DNA from: Rhizobium leguminosarum
Lineage (GTDB): Bacteria; Pseudomonadota; Alphaproteobacteria; Rhizobiales; Rhizobiaceae
Length of the DNA stretch: 64,000 nt
Direction: 5' to 3'
NCBI RefSeq assembly: GCF_004123835.1
Contig: NZ_MZMU01000019.1
Location: forward strand, 1 to 64,000
Numbering within the stretch: position 1 is the stretch's first letter; the number at the start of each line of letters is the position of its first letter. The translations under genes and the position numbers were made by a program. Of this stretch, positions 34,515 to 42,050 are shown piece after piece. Below the pieces are notes generated by a model. That model did not search any database and was not told the origin of the DNA. It saw only the letters and a list, made by a program, of their open reading frames with translations.

Positions 34515-35501
34515 ATGAGGAAGGCACTACTACTTACAGCCGCAGTTTTAGCACTGACCGCCGGGCAGGCCCTGGCCAAGAAGCAACTCGTCATCGTCGT
34601 CAAGGGCCTCGACAATCCGTTCTTCGAAGCAATCAATCAAGGTTGCCAGAAATGGAACAAGGAGAACCCCACTTCGGAATACGAATGCTTCTACACCGGT
34701 CCGGCATCGACATCCGATGAAGCCGGCGAAGCGCAGATCGTTCAGGATATGTTGGGCAAGGCGGACACGGCTGCAATCGCAATATCGCCGTCAAATGCAA
34801 AGCTCATTGCCCAGACCCTGAAGACGGCCAATCCGACGGTTCCGGTGATGACGCTCGATGCCGATCTTGCCGCCGAGGATGCAGCGTTGCGCAAGACCTA
34901 TCTCGGCACCGACAACTACCTGATGGGCGCCCGCATCGGCGAATACATCAAGAAGGGCAAGCCGAAGGGCGGCAAGATCTGCACGATCGAAGGCAATCCG
35001 GGAGCGGACAATATTCTACGCCGCGCACAGGGGATGCGCGACACGCTTACTGGCCAGAAAGGCTTGACCGAGCTGAAAGGCGAGGGTGGCTGGACCGAGG
35101 TCGCCGGCTGCCCGGTGTTCACCAATGACGACGGTGCCAAAGGCGTTCAGGCAATGACCGATATCCTCGCGGCCAATCCCGACTTGGACGCATTCGGTAT
35201 TATGGGTGGCTGGCCATTGTTCGGCGCGCCGCAACCTTATCGCGACCTGTTCAAGCCGATGGCCGACAAGATCGCCAGCAACGATTTCGTCATTGGTGCC
35301 GCCGACACGATCGGCGACGAGGTCGCCATTGCGAAGGAAGGACTGGTGACGGCTCTCGTTGGCCAACGACCGTTCGAGATGGGCTACAAGGCACCGTCGG
35401 TGATGATGGATCTGATTGCCGGCAAGCCGGTTGAAGATCCGGTCTTCACCGGGCTCGATGAGTGCACAAAGGATACAGTCGACACCTGCATTCAAAAGTA
35501 G
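34515..35501 (+). CDS. ABC sugar-binding protein, FrcB/RbsB type
   Basis: 328 residues from ATG 34515, with gggagga at 34504-34510. Signal peptide about 1-21 (ending QALA). The mature part is a periplasmic-binding protein of family 4: LVIVVKGLDNPFFEAINQGC, AIAISPSNAKLIAQTL, VPVMTLDADLA, NLxADNIL-type hinge and NDFVIGAADTIGDEV. Paired cysteines (FYTG region, GCPVF, DECTKDTVDTC) suggest a disulfide. It probably serves the divergently encoded RbsC/FrcA-type membrane part. Ligand: a monosaccharide, perhaps the epimerase substrate. Confidence 0.9.
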   Translation: MRKALLLTAAVLALTAGQALAKKQLVIVVKGLDNPFFEAINQGCQKWNKENPTSEYECFYTGPASTSDEAGEAQIVQDMLGKADTAAIAISPSNAKLIAQTLKTANPTVPVMTLDADLAAEDAALRKTYLGTDNYLMGARIGEYIKKGKPKGGKICTIEGNPGADNILRRAQGMRDTLTGQKGLTELKGEGGWTEVAGCPVFTNDDGAKGVQAMTDILAANPDLDAFGIMGGWPLFGAPQPYRDLFKPMADKIASNDFVIGAADTIGDEVAIAKEGLVTALVGQRPFEMGYKAPSVMMDLIAGKPVEDPVFTGLDECTKDTVDTCIQK

Positions 35502-35512
35502 GTTCACGGTTT

Positions 35513-35540
35513 GGCGCACCCGGTTCAAGGGTGCGCCGAC
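35513..35540 (+). terminator. Stem-loop after CUT2 binding-protein gene
   Basis: GGCGCACCC (35513-35521) and GGGTGCGCC (35529-35537) make a perfect 9-bp stem with a 7-nt loop, 12 nt after the stop codon. The following bases (gactgttctc) are only weakly T-rich, so it may protect the mRNA 3' end as well as terminate. Confidence 0.65.
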
Positions 35541-35695
35541 TGTTCTCACGAGACGGATCGAGAGATCCGCTGGGCTTGACGCGCCCTGAATTCCGCGCTT
35601 TGTGCCGGCGTCAATCGCAGGCGACTTCCTCGTTATTACGATTGTTTTGATAGTACGTGCAGACAGTCGAAAGAATGCTGAGGCAGTAGAAATAA

Positions 35696-36478
35696 ATGCC
35701 TGACAAGAAATCGGGAAAGCCAACGGCTGCGGTCGAGGTGGTGACGGTTGACCGCTCGGCCACCACAAGGCGCCCAAATTCTCCCCGCATGACTGGGGCG
35801 AGTGTTCATGTGTCTTTGGCAGGCGAGATCGGTCTGCGAATCGTGCGCGGCGACTATCCGCCGGGCACGATCCTGCCAAATGAGGCAAAATGGTCGGAAG
35901 TCTTTGACGTCAGCCGATCGGCGGTGCGCGAAGCGATCAAGATGCTGATGGCCAAGGGCCTGCTTTCTTCCCGCCCCAAAATCGGCAGTTGGGTCGAACC
36001 CAGGGAGCGTTGGAACCTGCTGGATCGAGATGTCTTGGGCTGGTACGCCGCATCTCCCGATCGCGAGTCGTTTCTGAGGGCCGTGCAAGAACTCAGACAT
36101 ATGATCGAGCCGGAAGCGACTGCGCTTGCTGCGGAGCGCCGGACTGAAGAGCAGATGAATGCGATCAGTCAGGCCCTGCAAGACATGGATCAGGCGACAT
36201 CGCTCCAGCAGCGAACTGAATCCGATACGCGATTTCACATCGCGATCTTACGCGCCTCCGGAAATGATCTGCTGGTGCCGCTCGGCGTCTTGATCGAATC
36301 GGCGCTGAACCACCTCTTCGCCCACGTCACGCGAGAGGAAGACAATTTGCGATACGCGCTGAAACTTCATGAAAATATTGAGAAAAGCATCCGATTGCAG
36401 CGACCGAACATGGCGCGCAACGCAGTCCGCAAGGCGCTGGCAAATACCGACGAAATCATCGCCCGGTGGTCACGATAG
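35696..36478 (+). CDS. GntR-family (FadR-type) regulator
   Basis: 260 residues. A ~30-residue unconserved N-terminus is followed by a winged helix at about 38-100 (LPNEAKWSEVFDVSRSAVREAIKMLMAKGLL), then RERWNLLDRDVLGWYAASPDR, a segment typical of the DgoR-like galactonate/sugar-acid branch, and an FCD domain with DTRFHIAIL and the H-containing end helix. The start is uncertain, as no good ribosome site precedes ATG 35696. It probably controls the adjacent CUT2 system and epimerase. Confidence 0.85.
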   Translation: MPDKKSGKPTAAVEVVTVDRSATTRRPNSPRMTGASVHVSLAGEIGLRIVRGDYPPGTILPNEAKWSEVFDVSRSAVREAIKMLMAKGLLSSRPKIGSWVEPRERWNLLDRDVLGWYAASPDRESFLRAVQELRHMIEPEATALAAERRTEEQMNAISQALQDMDQATSLQQRTESDTRFHIAILRASGNDLLVPLGVLIESALNHLFAHVTREEDNLRYALKLHENIEKSIRLQRPNMARNAVRKALANTDEIIARWSR

Positions 36479-36613
36479 ACGTTAGCATCCTGTCTGGCCG
36501 ACGCGTTACCCGGCAGCCTGATGTAGGAGAGTCCAAGCTCCTACCGTCCTCGGTGCCTACCCAAAACCCGCAGCTTGTGCTATTTTCTTTGGTAACCTTT
36601 CGGGGGCTGAGCC

Positions 36614-37207
36614 ATGCGTAGGCTGCTTGCATCGGCGGCGTTGATTTTCACAGCGACAATGGCCGCTGCGGAGAGCCCCTTGTTCGATGCCGTTGCCACC
36701 GGAAACGCCGCCGCCGTCGAGCAGGCTCTGGCTACCGGTGCCGATGTCGATAGCCGGGCACGCGACGAGGCAACACCTCTCATCAACGCCGCGCTCGGAG
36801 CCCAGCTCGCCATAGCTGAATTGCTGATCGGCAAAGGTGCCGACGTCATGGCTCGGAACTCGGGCGGCTTTACGCCGCTTCATGCCGCAGCCTTTTCCGG
36901 CAGCTTGCCGATCAGCAAGCTGCTGCTCCACCATGGCGCGACGCTCGACGACGCGGCCAATAAAGCGGGTGTCACGCCGCTGATGGTAGCCGGTGAGGAA
37001 AATCACGTCGCTCTCGCCACGTTTCTTCTGGCTGAGGGGGCTGACGTCGGTCATGCCGAGCTTCACGGCTACACGCCAATCACACGGGCGATCTGGAAGG
37101 GCAACACGGACATCGTGCGACTTTTCAAGCGGCATGGCGCGCCTTGCCCTCCGGCCAGCCGCATCGGCGAGAAAGAATACGCAAAGTGCATGGAAATCCA
37201 TGATTGA
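36614..37207 (+). CDS. Secreted ankyrin-repeat protein
   Basis: 197 residues with a Sec signal peptide (about 1-19, ending MAAA). Roughly four to five ankyrin repeats fill the mature part: SPLFDAVATGNAAAVEQAL, ATPLINAALGAQLAIAELLI, FTPLHAAAFSGSLPISKLLL, VTPLMVAGEENHVALATFLL and YTPITRAIWKGNTDIVRLF. It ends with a short Cys-containing tail (CPPASRIGEKEYAKC). It is a probable periplasmic protein-protein interaction partner of the YHS protein encoded 13 nt downstream. Confidence 0.85.
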   Translation: MRRLLASAALIFTATMAAAESPLFDAVATGNAAAVEQALATGADVDSRARDEATPLINAALGAQLAIAELLIGKGADVMARNSGGFTPLHAAAFSGSLPISKLLLHHGATLDDAANKAGVTPLMVAGEENHVALATFLLAEGADVGHAELHGYTPITRAIWKGNTDIVRLFKRHGAPCPPASRIGEKEYAKCMEIHD

Positions 37208-37220
37208 ATAGGAGGCGCAG

Positions 37221-37727
37221 ATGTATGCAGGGACCAGAAGCGGTGCGGGAGGAATTGGTCGCTCTATGGCGGTGTTCCTGCTGGCTTTGGCAGCTGTCGG
37301 TGGATCGCGGGCTTTTGCCGACGACTCGGTAAACACGGGGTACTTCGGCGGCGTGGCAATCATGGGATACGACCCCGTAGCCTATTTCACCGAAGGCAAG
37401 GCGGTGAAAGGCTCCGAGGAATTCTCCCACGAATGGCTGGGGACGCCGTGGCTTTTCGCCAATGCCAAACACCGCGAAATGTTCATCAGCGAGCCGATCA
37501 AATATGCCCCTCAGTATGGCGGCTACTGCGCGGGCGAGGTGGCTCTCGGATCGGTGACGATCAACGTCGACCCAGAGGCATTCAAGATCATCGACGGCAA
37601 GCTTTACCTGATCTACGACAAGGGATCGGCGGAGGGGTTTGCCGCTCACGTGGCCGAAGCAGTGCCGAAAGCCGATAGAAACTGGCCGAAGGTCGCAGCC
37701 GATCTCGAGCGGGATCAGTATCACTGA
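37221..37727 (+). CDS. YHS-domain exported protein
   Basis: 168 residues. The N-terminal hydrophobic segment (about 15-33, ending AFAD) looks like a signal peptide; an Arg-Ser before it is not a twin-arginine motif. The YHS domain starts GYDPVAYFTEGKAVKG, followed by EFSHEWLGTPWLFANAKHREMF and YAPQYGGYCAGEVA. YHS domains are linked to metal binding or metal-enzyme partners, but the role here is unknown. AGGAGG gives a strong start. It forms an operon with the ankyrin gene and converges with the cyclase gene 17 nt away. Confidence 0.85.
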   Translation: MYAGTRSGAGGIGRSMAVFLLALAAVGGSRAFADDSVNTGYFGGVAIMGYDPVAYFTEGKAVKGSEEFSHEWLGTPWLFANAKHREMFISEPIKYAPQYGGYCAGEVALGSVTINVDPEAFKIIDGKLYLIYDKGSAEGFAAHVAEAVPKADRNWPKVAADLERDQYH

Positions 37728-37744
37728 ACGCAAGCGGAGCGCGG

Positions 37745-39916
37745 CTATTTGACGGGCGAAAAATAGAAGACCTTGGTGGAGTTCACATAAGCATAGCTGG
37801 TTTCAGCGGGCAGGTTTGCAGGTCTGTAGACCGGTCCGCAATCGGCTCGTCCAAATGCGTTTTCGCTCTGCTCGCAGAGCATGTCCCCATTGACGAAAAC
37901 CGTTCCGGTGATCATCTGCGTCGCCGCGCGGAAGGCCGCCTTGCCGTCGCGTTCGATTTGCATGAGTGCAGGGCTTCCTGAGGGTTCGGTCTTGCCCCGG
38001 AGGAGTTTGCCCATGACGGCGCTTGCGATTTCGTCACCGTGCAGCCGATCCTGCTCATTACCCTTGAAACCGAACGGCCATTCCGGCAGGCCGGCCTCGC
38101 GTAGGGCATCGAGGATAAACGCCAAATCCTGCTCGTTGCGGAAATGGGCATTGCTGATACGCCAGGCCGCCAGGGAATCGCGCCCAGCCAGAAAGCGAAG
38201 TCCTTCGGCGACAGTCGCACGAGCGGCATCGAGGCGACCGGCACGGGCATAGGCCATAGCGAGTGGGGTAACGAAATCGCCGTTTCCCGGAGAACCATCG
38301 CGCGCGCGTTCGAAGCTGTCGATGGCCTTCGTGTAGTCGCGCTGCAAATAAAACACCAGGCCAGCCGTGTATCGATTGATGGCAGAGAGGTTCGGATCGT
38401 GCCTGAGCGCCGTCTCGACGGCCGCGCCGGCTTCGGCATGATTACCGGAGAACAGTTGAACGTATGCCAATGCCATATGAGCTTCGGCATCGGCAGACCC
38501 AAGCGACACTGCCTGCTGCGCCGAGGCAACCGCCTGCTCGTAGCGGCGGTCCACGACTTGCATGACGGCAAGAACGGCGTATGGCGATGAAAGAGCCGGG
38601 TCGAGCGCCAGCGCGCGACTTGCCTTCTCGTAGGCCCTTTTTCGCGCCAACGCGCTCTGGAGAACGTCGTCGTACGCGCTTCGCCAGACATAAGCGGTCG
38701 CGTGCGCGTCGGCTGCGAAGGCCTCTGCAAAACCGGGGTCGAGCGCCTCCGCCTTGTCAAAGAGCGCCAGTGCCTCGAGCAGCCGGGAACGGCGGCCGGT
38801 GCGCGTCGCCTGCTCGGCACGAAGGTAGTAGTCATATGCCTCGAGATTGGCGGTCGGCGGACGGGTAATCCGCTCCGCCTCGGATTGAGTGAGTTTCAAG
38901 CCGAGTGCTTCGGCGATCTGCCGACTGAGCTCATCCTGCACAGCCATGACATCTGCCGCGGCGCGGTTAAATCGGTTGGCCCATAGGTGGTCGCCGCTTG
39001 CGGTATCGCTCAGTTGCGCATTGACGCGGATTTGATCGCCTATCCGTTGCACGCTGCCCTCAACGACAAAACGCACGCCGAGATCGCGTCCGATGTCGGC
39101 CAAAACGAGAGGCTTGCCTTTGTATGCAAACACCGAATTATGACCGATGACGTCAAGGTCCGAAAGCATGGTCAGATCGGCAATCAGGCTGTCTGTAATG
39201 CCATCGGTGAAATAATCCTGGCCGGCGTCGCTGCTCAAATTGGCGAAAGGAAGCACCGCGACAGATGGACGTTGCGGCACAAACGGCCATGGCCATGCGA
39301 AGACAATCGCGGTGGTCGCGATCAGCAGCGCTGCAAGCGTGGCCAGAATAATCGCCCGGCGGCGCGGCCGACGAGAGGCGACGACCTTGCCTGCCTCAGA
39401 GGGGTCCAGCAGAACACGATAGACGCGAACCGGATCGGCTATGTTCTTCAGTTGCTGCTCACCGAGAGCCGAGAAGCCGACCTCAGCCTTGTGTACCGTG
39501 TGATCGAATGCGGTGCCGGATATGCAAATTCCACCGGGTGGGGCAAGGCTCTCCAGCCGCGCGGCTATGTTGACGCCGTCTCCGTGAATGTCCTCCCCTT
39601 CGACGATGATATCGCCGAGATTGACGCCGATGCGGAAAAGCATCCGCTGCTCGGGCCGCAGCGCCGCATTGCGTTCCGCCTTTTGTTGCTGGATTTTGAC
39701 GGCGCAGCGCAAAGCATCCACCACGCTATGGAACTCAACCAGAATCCCGTCGCCCATGGTCTTGATCAGGCGGCCGTGGTACGTGGCGATTTTCGGTTCG
39801 AAGAGCTCGTGCAGGTCGGTGTGGAAGCGGATACGCGTTCCCTCTTCGTCGATCTCGCTCAGGCGGCTGTAACCGACCACATCCGCAATCAGGACTGCTG
39901 CAAGACGGCGCTCCAT
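37745..39916 (-). CDS. Class III adenylate/guanylate cyclase with TPR region
   Basis: 723 residues. Residues 1-170 form a class III nucleotide cyclase domain with metal aspartates D12 (IADVVGYSR) and D56 (KTMGDG), and transition-state residues N116 and R120 (GDGVNIAAR), so it should be active. A membrane helix at about 188-208 (AIILATLAALLIATTAIVFA) follows. The part beyond contains a TolB/FlgO-like region (SVAVLPFANLSSDAGQDYFTDGITD) and several TPR units (about 400-600), probably on the far side of the membrane. It ends in a short unconserved domain. It lies head-to-tail with a related cyclase gene upstream. Confidence 0.9.
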   Translation of the reverse strand: MERRLAAVLIADVVGYSRLSEIDEEGTRIRFHTDLHELFEPKIATYHGRLIKTMGDGILVEFHSVVDALRCAVKIQQQKAERNAALRPEQRMLFRIGVNLGDIIVEGEDIHGDGVNIAARLESLAPPGGICISGTAFDHTVHKAEVGFSALGEQQLKNIADPVRVYRVLLDPSEAGKVVASRRPRRRAIILATLAALLIATTAIVFAWPWPFVPQRPSVAVLPFANLSSDAGQDYFTDGITDSLIADLTMLSDLDVIGHNSVFAYKGKPLVLADIGRDLGVRFVVEGSVQRIGDQIRVNAQLSDTASGDHLWANRFNRAAADVMAVQDELSRQIAEALGLKLTQSEAERITRPPTANLEAYDYYLRAEQATRTGRRSRLLEALALFDKAEALDPGFAEAFAADAHATAYVWRSAYDDVLQSALARKRAYEKASRALALDPALSSPYAVLAVMQVVDRRYEQAVASAQQAVSLGSADAEAHMALAYVQLFSGNHAEAGAAVETALRHDPNLSAINRYTAGLVFYLQRDYTKAIDSFERARDGSPGNGDFVTPLAMAYARAGRLDAARATVAEGLRFLAGRDSLAAWRISNAHFRNEQDLAFILDALREAGLPEWPFGFKGNEQDRLHGDEIASAVMGKLLRGKTEPSGSPALMQIERDGKAAFRAATQMITGTVFVNGDMLCEQSENAFGRADCGPVYRPANLPAETSYAYVNSTKVFYFSPVK

Positions 39917-40111
39917 ACCAGCTCTTTCCGGGTGTCCGATCCGCTAACCGATATCTTACAGCAGGTGCCGTGCCGTTGCCATTACAGTTGCCCAAAGTGG
40001 CATCATGTTCGCCGGCCGCATTCCCCGTGGAGAAGGCGTGATCTGAGAGGCTTCTCGCGCGTCCGCCCATAAAATGAGCTGTTCGCCGTATCGGCTCGAC
40101 AGCAGGTTCCC

Positions 40112-41914
40112 TCAGCAAGGACCAAGATCCGCCGTTGTAAGTCCTGCCTTACGTAGCCCTTCCACACGGCGGTTAAAGTCCTCGGGGTTTCGGAATGGAA
40201 GAACCCGCCGGCGGCGCTCGACAGAAAAATCAGGATTGATCCGGAGTGCCTTCTCCCAGGCCCGCCGGCTCTCCTCCGGCCGGCCGAGGTGCCCATAACA
40301 TGAGGCAAGCAGGGCGTAGGCGGTCTCCGACTGGGAGTTTTGTTGGAGCCGCTGCTCGATCGCGACAATCGCTTGTTCGTACTCGCCGAGAGAAAAGTGC
40401 GCATCGGCGCGAAATTGGAAGAGAATTTCAGGATGGTGCGGGTCGAGCCGCATCGATGCATCGAGTGTTTCCAGGGCCCCGGCGGGATCGCCGGAGAATA
40501 TCTGGATATGGGCCATCAGCAACAGGAGCTCGGCGGAGTTGGGCTGCAGCGCGAGGCCCTGCTGCACTTCTGCCCGCGCTCGGTCCAGTTCCCGGTTCCA
40601 CATGCAAGCCATGCCGAGTGCAAAGTGGCCGTTAGGCTGTTCCTCGGCCATCTCCACGGACTGCTGCGCGAGATCTATCCCGATCCGCAGCGACCCTTCC
40701 GGATCGTTGCTCCAGGCGTTGACGTAGTCGAGCACATGGGTGAAGGAAATGAGTGCCTGGGCGGCCGCATATTGCGGATCGATGGCCAGCGCGTCGGCCG
40801 CCATGCTGCGGGCGGCTCTGTTTCCGGTTCGGGTATGGGCCGACGCCTGCTCGCGGCCACGCAATAACAACTCGTAGGCGTCGACATTGAGTGCGCGCCC
40901 TTGGGCTAGTCGATCCTGGTCGCCATGCGTGAGGTTCAGCCTGAGCGCGGCCACGATCTCCTGCGTGAGCTCATCCTGAACCGCGAAAATGTCGGTGAGG
41001 TCGCGATCGAACCGGCTCGCCCAGATATGTCCGCCGTTGCTCGCGTCGATCAATTGGGCGGTGACACGCACGCGGTTGCCGGCCTTGCGTACGCTACCCT
41101 CAAGGACATAGCGGACGCCGAGCGCCTTGGCCATCTCAGGCACGGAGGCTGTTACATTCTTGTAGACGAAGGATGAGTTGCGGGCGATCACGTGCAATTC
41201 GGACAGCTTCGAGAGATCGGTGATGATGTCCTCGCTGATACCGTCGGAGAAATACTCCTGTTCGGCATCGCCGCTCATGTTGTTGAACGCCAGTACGGCG
41301 ATTGACGGCTTGTCAGGAACGGCCGGAATTGACGGCATTTCGATTGCGGGCTGTACCTGTCGTGCCGGGCTCGGCTGCGGAGTTCCGATCTGAAGCGAAT
41401 AAACCTGCATCGGTTCAGCGATATTCTTGAGCTGGATCTTGCCGAGATCGGTCACGGCAAGATCCACTCGCGCTCTCACCTGGCGGTAGGCGTCTTCGGA
41501 GAGACAGATGGCGCCGGGCTTGGCAATTCCCTCCAACCGCGCGGCGATATTGACGCCGTCGCCCATCAAATCGCCGTCGCTCTCCTCGACCACATCTCCC
41601 AGATGGATCCCGACCCGGAACTCGATGCGATGCTCTGGCGGCACGCCGATATTGCGCTCGACCATGGCAGTCTGCACCTCGATCGCGCAGCGCAGGGCGT
41701 CCACGACGCTGCGAAACTCGATGAGGCTTCCGTCACCGGTACGCTTGACCACACGGCCATTGTGCACGGCAATGGTCGGATCGATCAGGTCACTGCGCAG
41801 CGTTCTCAGCCGCGCCAGGATGCGATCCTCGTCCGCACCGGCGAGGCGGCTGTAGCCGACCACATCTGCGACCAGGATCGCCACCAGTTTTCGCGTCACG
41901 CTCGTAAGTCCCAA
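40112..41914 (-). CDS. Class III cyclase with TolB-like and TPR regions (soluble)
   Basis: 600 residues if started at TTG 41914; a GTG at 41899 is also possible. The cyclase domain (about 8-175) keeps D17, D61 (KRTGDG) and the NIAARLE pair, so catalytic residues are intact. The TolB/FlgO-like region begins SIAVLAFNNMSGDAEQEYFSDGI and TPR units follow (about 370-560). Unlike its neighbour it lacks a membrane helix between the cyclase and TolB parts, so it should be cytoplasmic. The two are clear paralogues in tandem, 195 bp apart. Confidence 0.88.
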   Translation of the reverse strand: MGLTSVTRKLVAILVADVVGYSRLAGADEDRILARLRTLRSDLIDPTIAVHNGRVVKRTGDGSLIEFRSVVDALRCAIEVQTAMVERNIGVPPEHRIEFRVGIHLGDVVEESDGDLMGDGVNIAARLEGIAKPGAICLSEDAYRQVRARVDLAVTDLGKIQLKNIAEPMQVYSLQIGTPQPSPARQVQPAIEMPSIPAVPDKPSIAVLAFNNMSGDAEQEYFSDGISEDIITDLSKLSELHVIARNSSFVYKNVTASVPEMAKALGVRYVLEGSVRKAGNRVRVTAQLIDASNGGHIWASRFDRDLTDIFAVQDELTQEIVAALRLNLTHGDQDRLAQGRALNVDAYELLLRGREQASAHTRTGNRAARSMAADALAIDPQYAAAQALISFTHVLDYVNAWSNDPEGSLRIGIDLAQQSVEMAEEQPNGHFALGMACMWNRELDRARAEVQQGLALQPNSAELLLLMAHIQIFSGDPAGALETLDASMRLDPHHPEILFQFRADAHFSLGEYEQAIVAIEQRLQQNSQSETAYALLASCYGHLGRPEESRRAWEKALRINPDFSVERRRRVLPFRNPEDFNRRVEGLRKAGLTTADLGPC

Positions 41915-42050
41915 TTCCTCGTCGGATCAAAATAACACAGTGTGACCGGCAACGCCGCCAAAACCGATTGCCTTCGCTGAGAAGCGGTCCCGGTGGCCGG
42001 TTGCTTAAACTTGAAGATGGTCGATGAAGCTTATGCGATACCCGCGGCGG

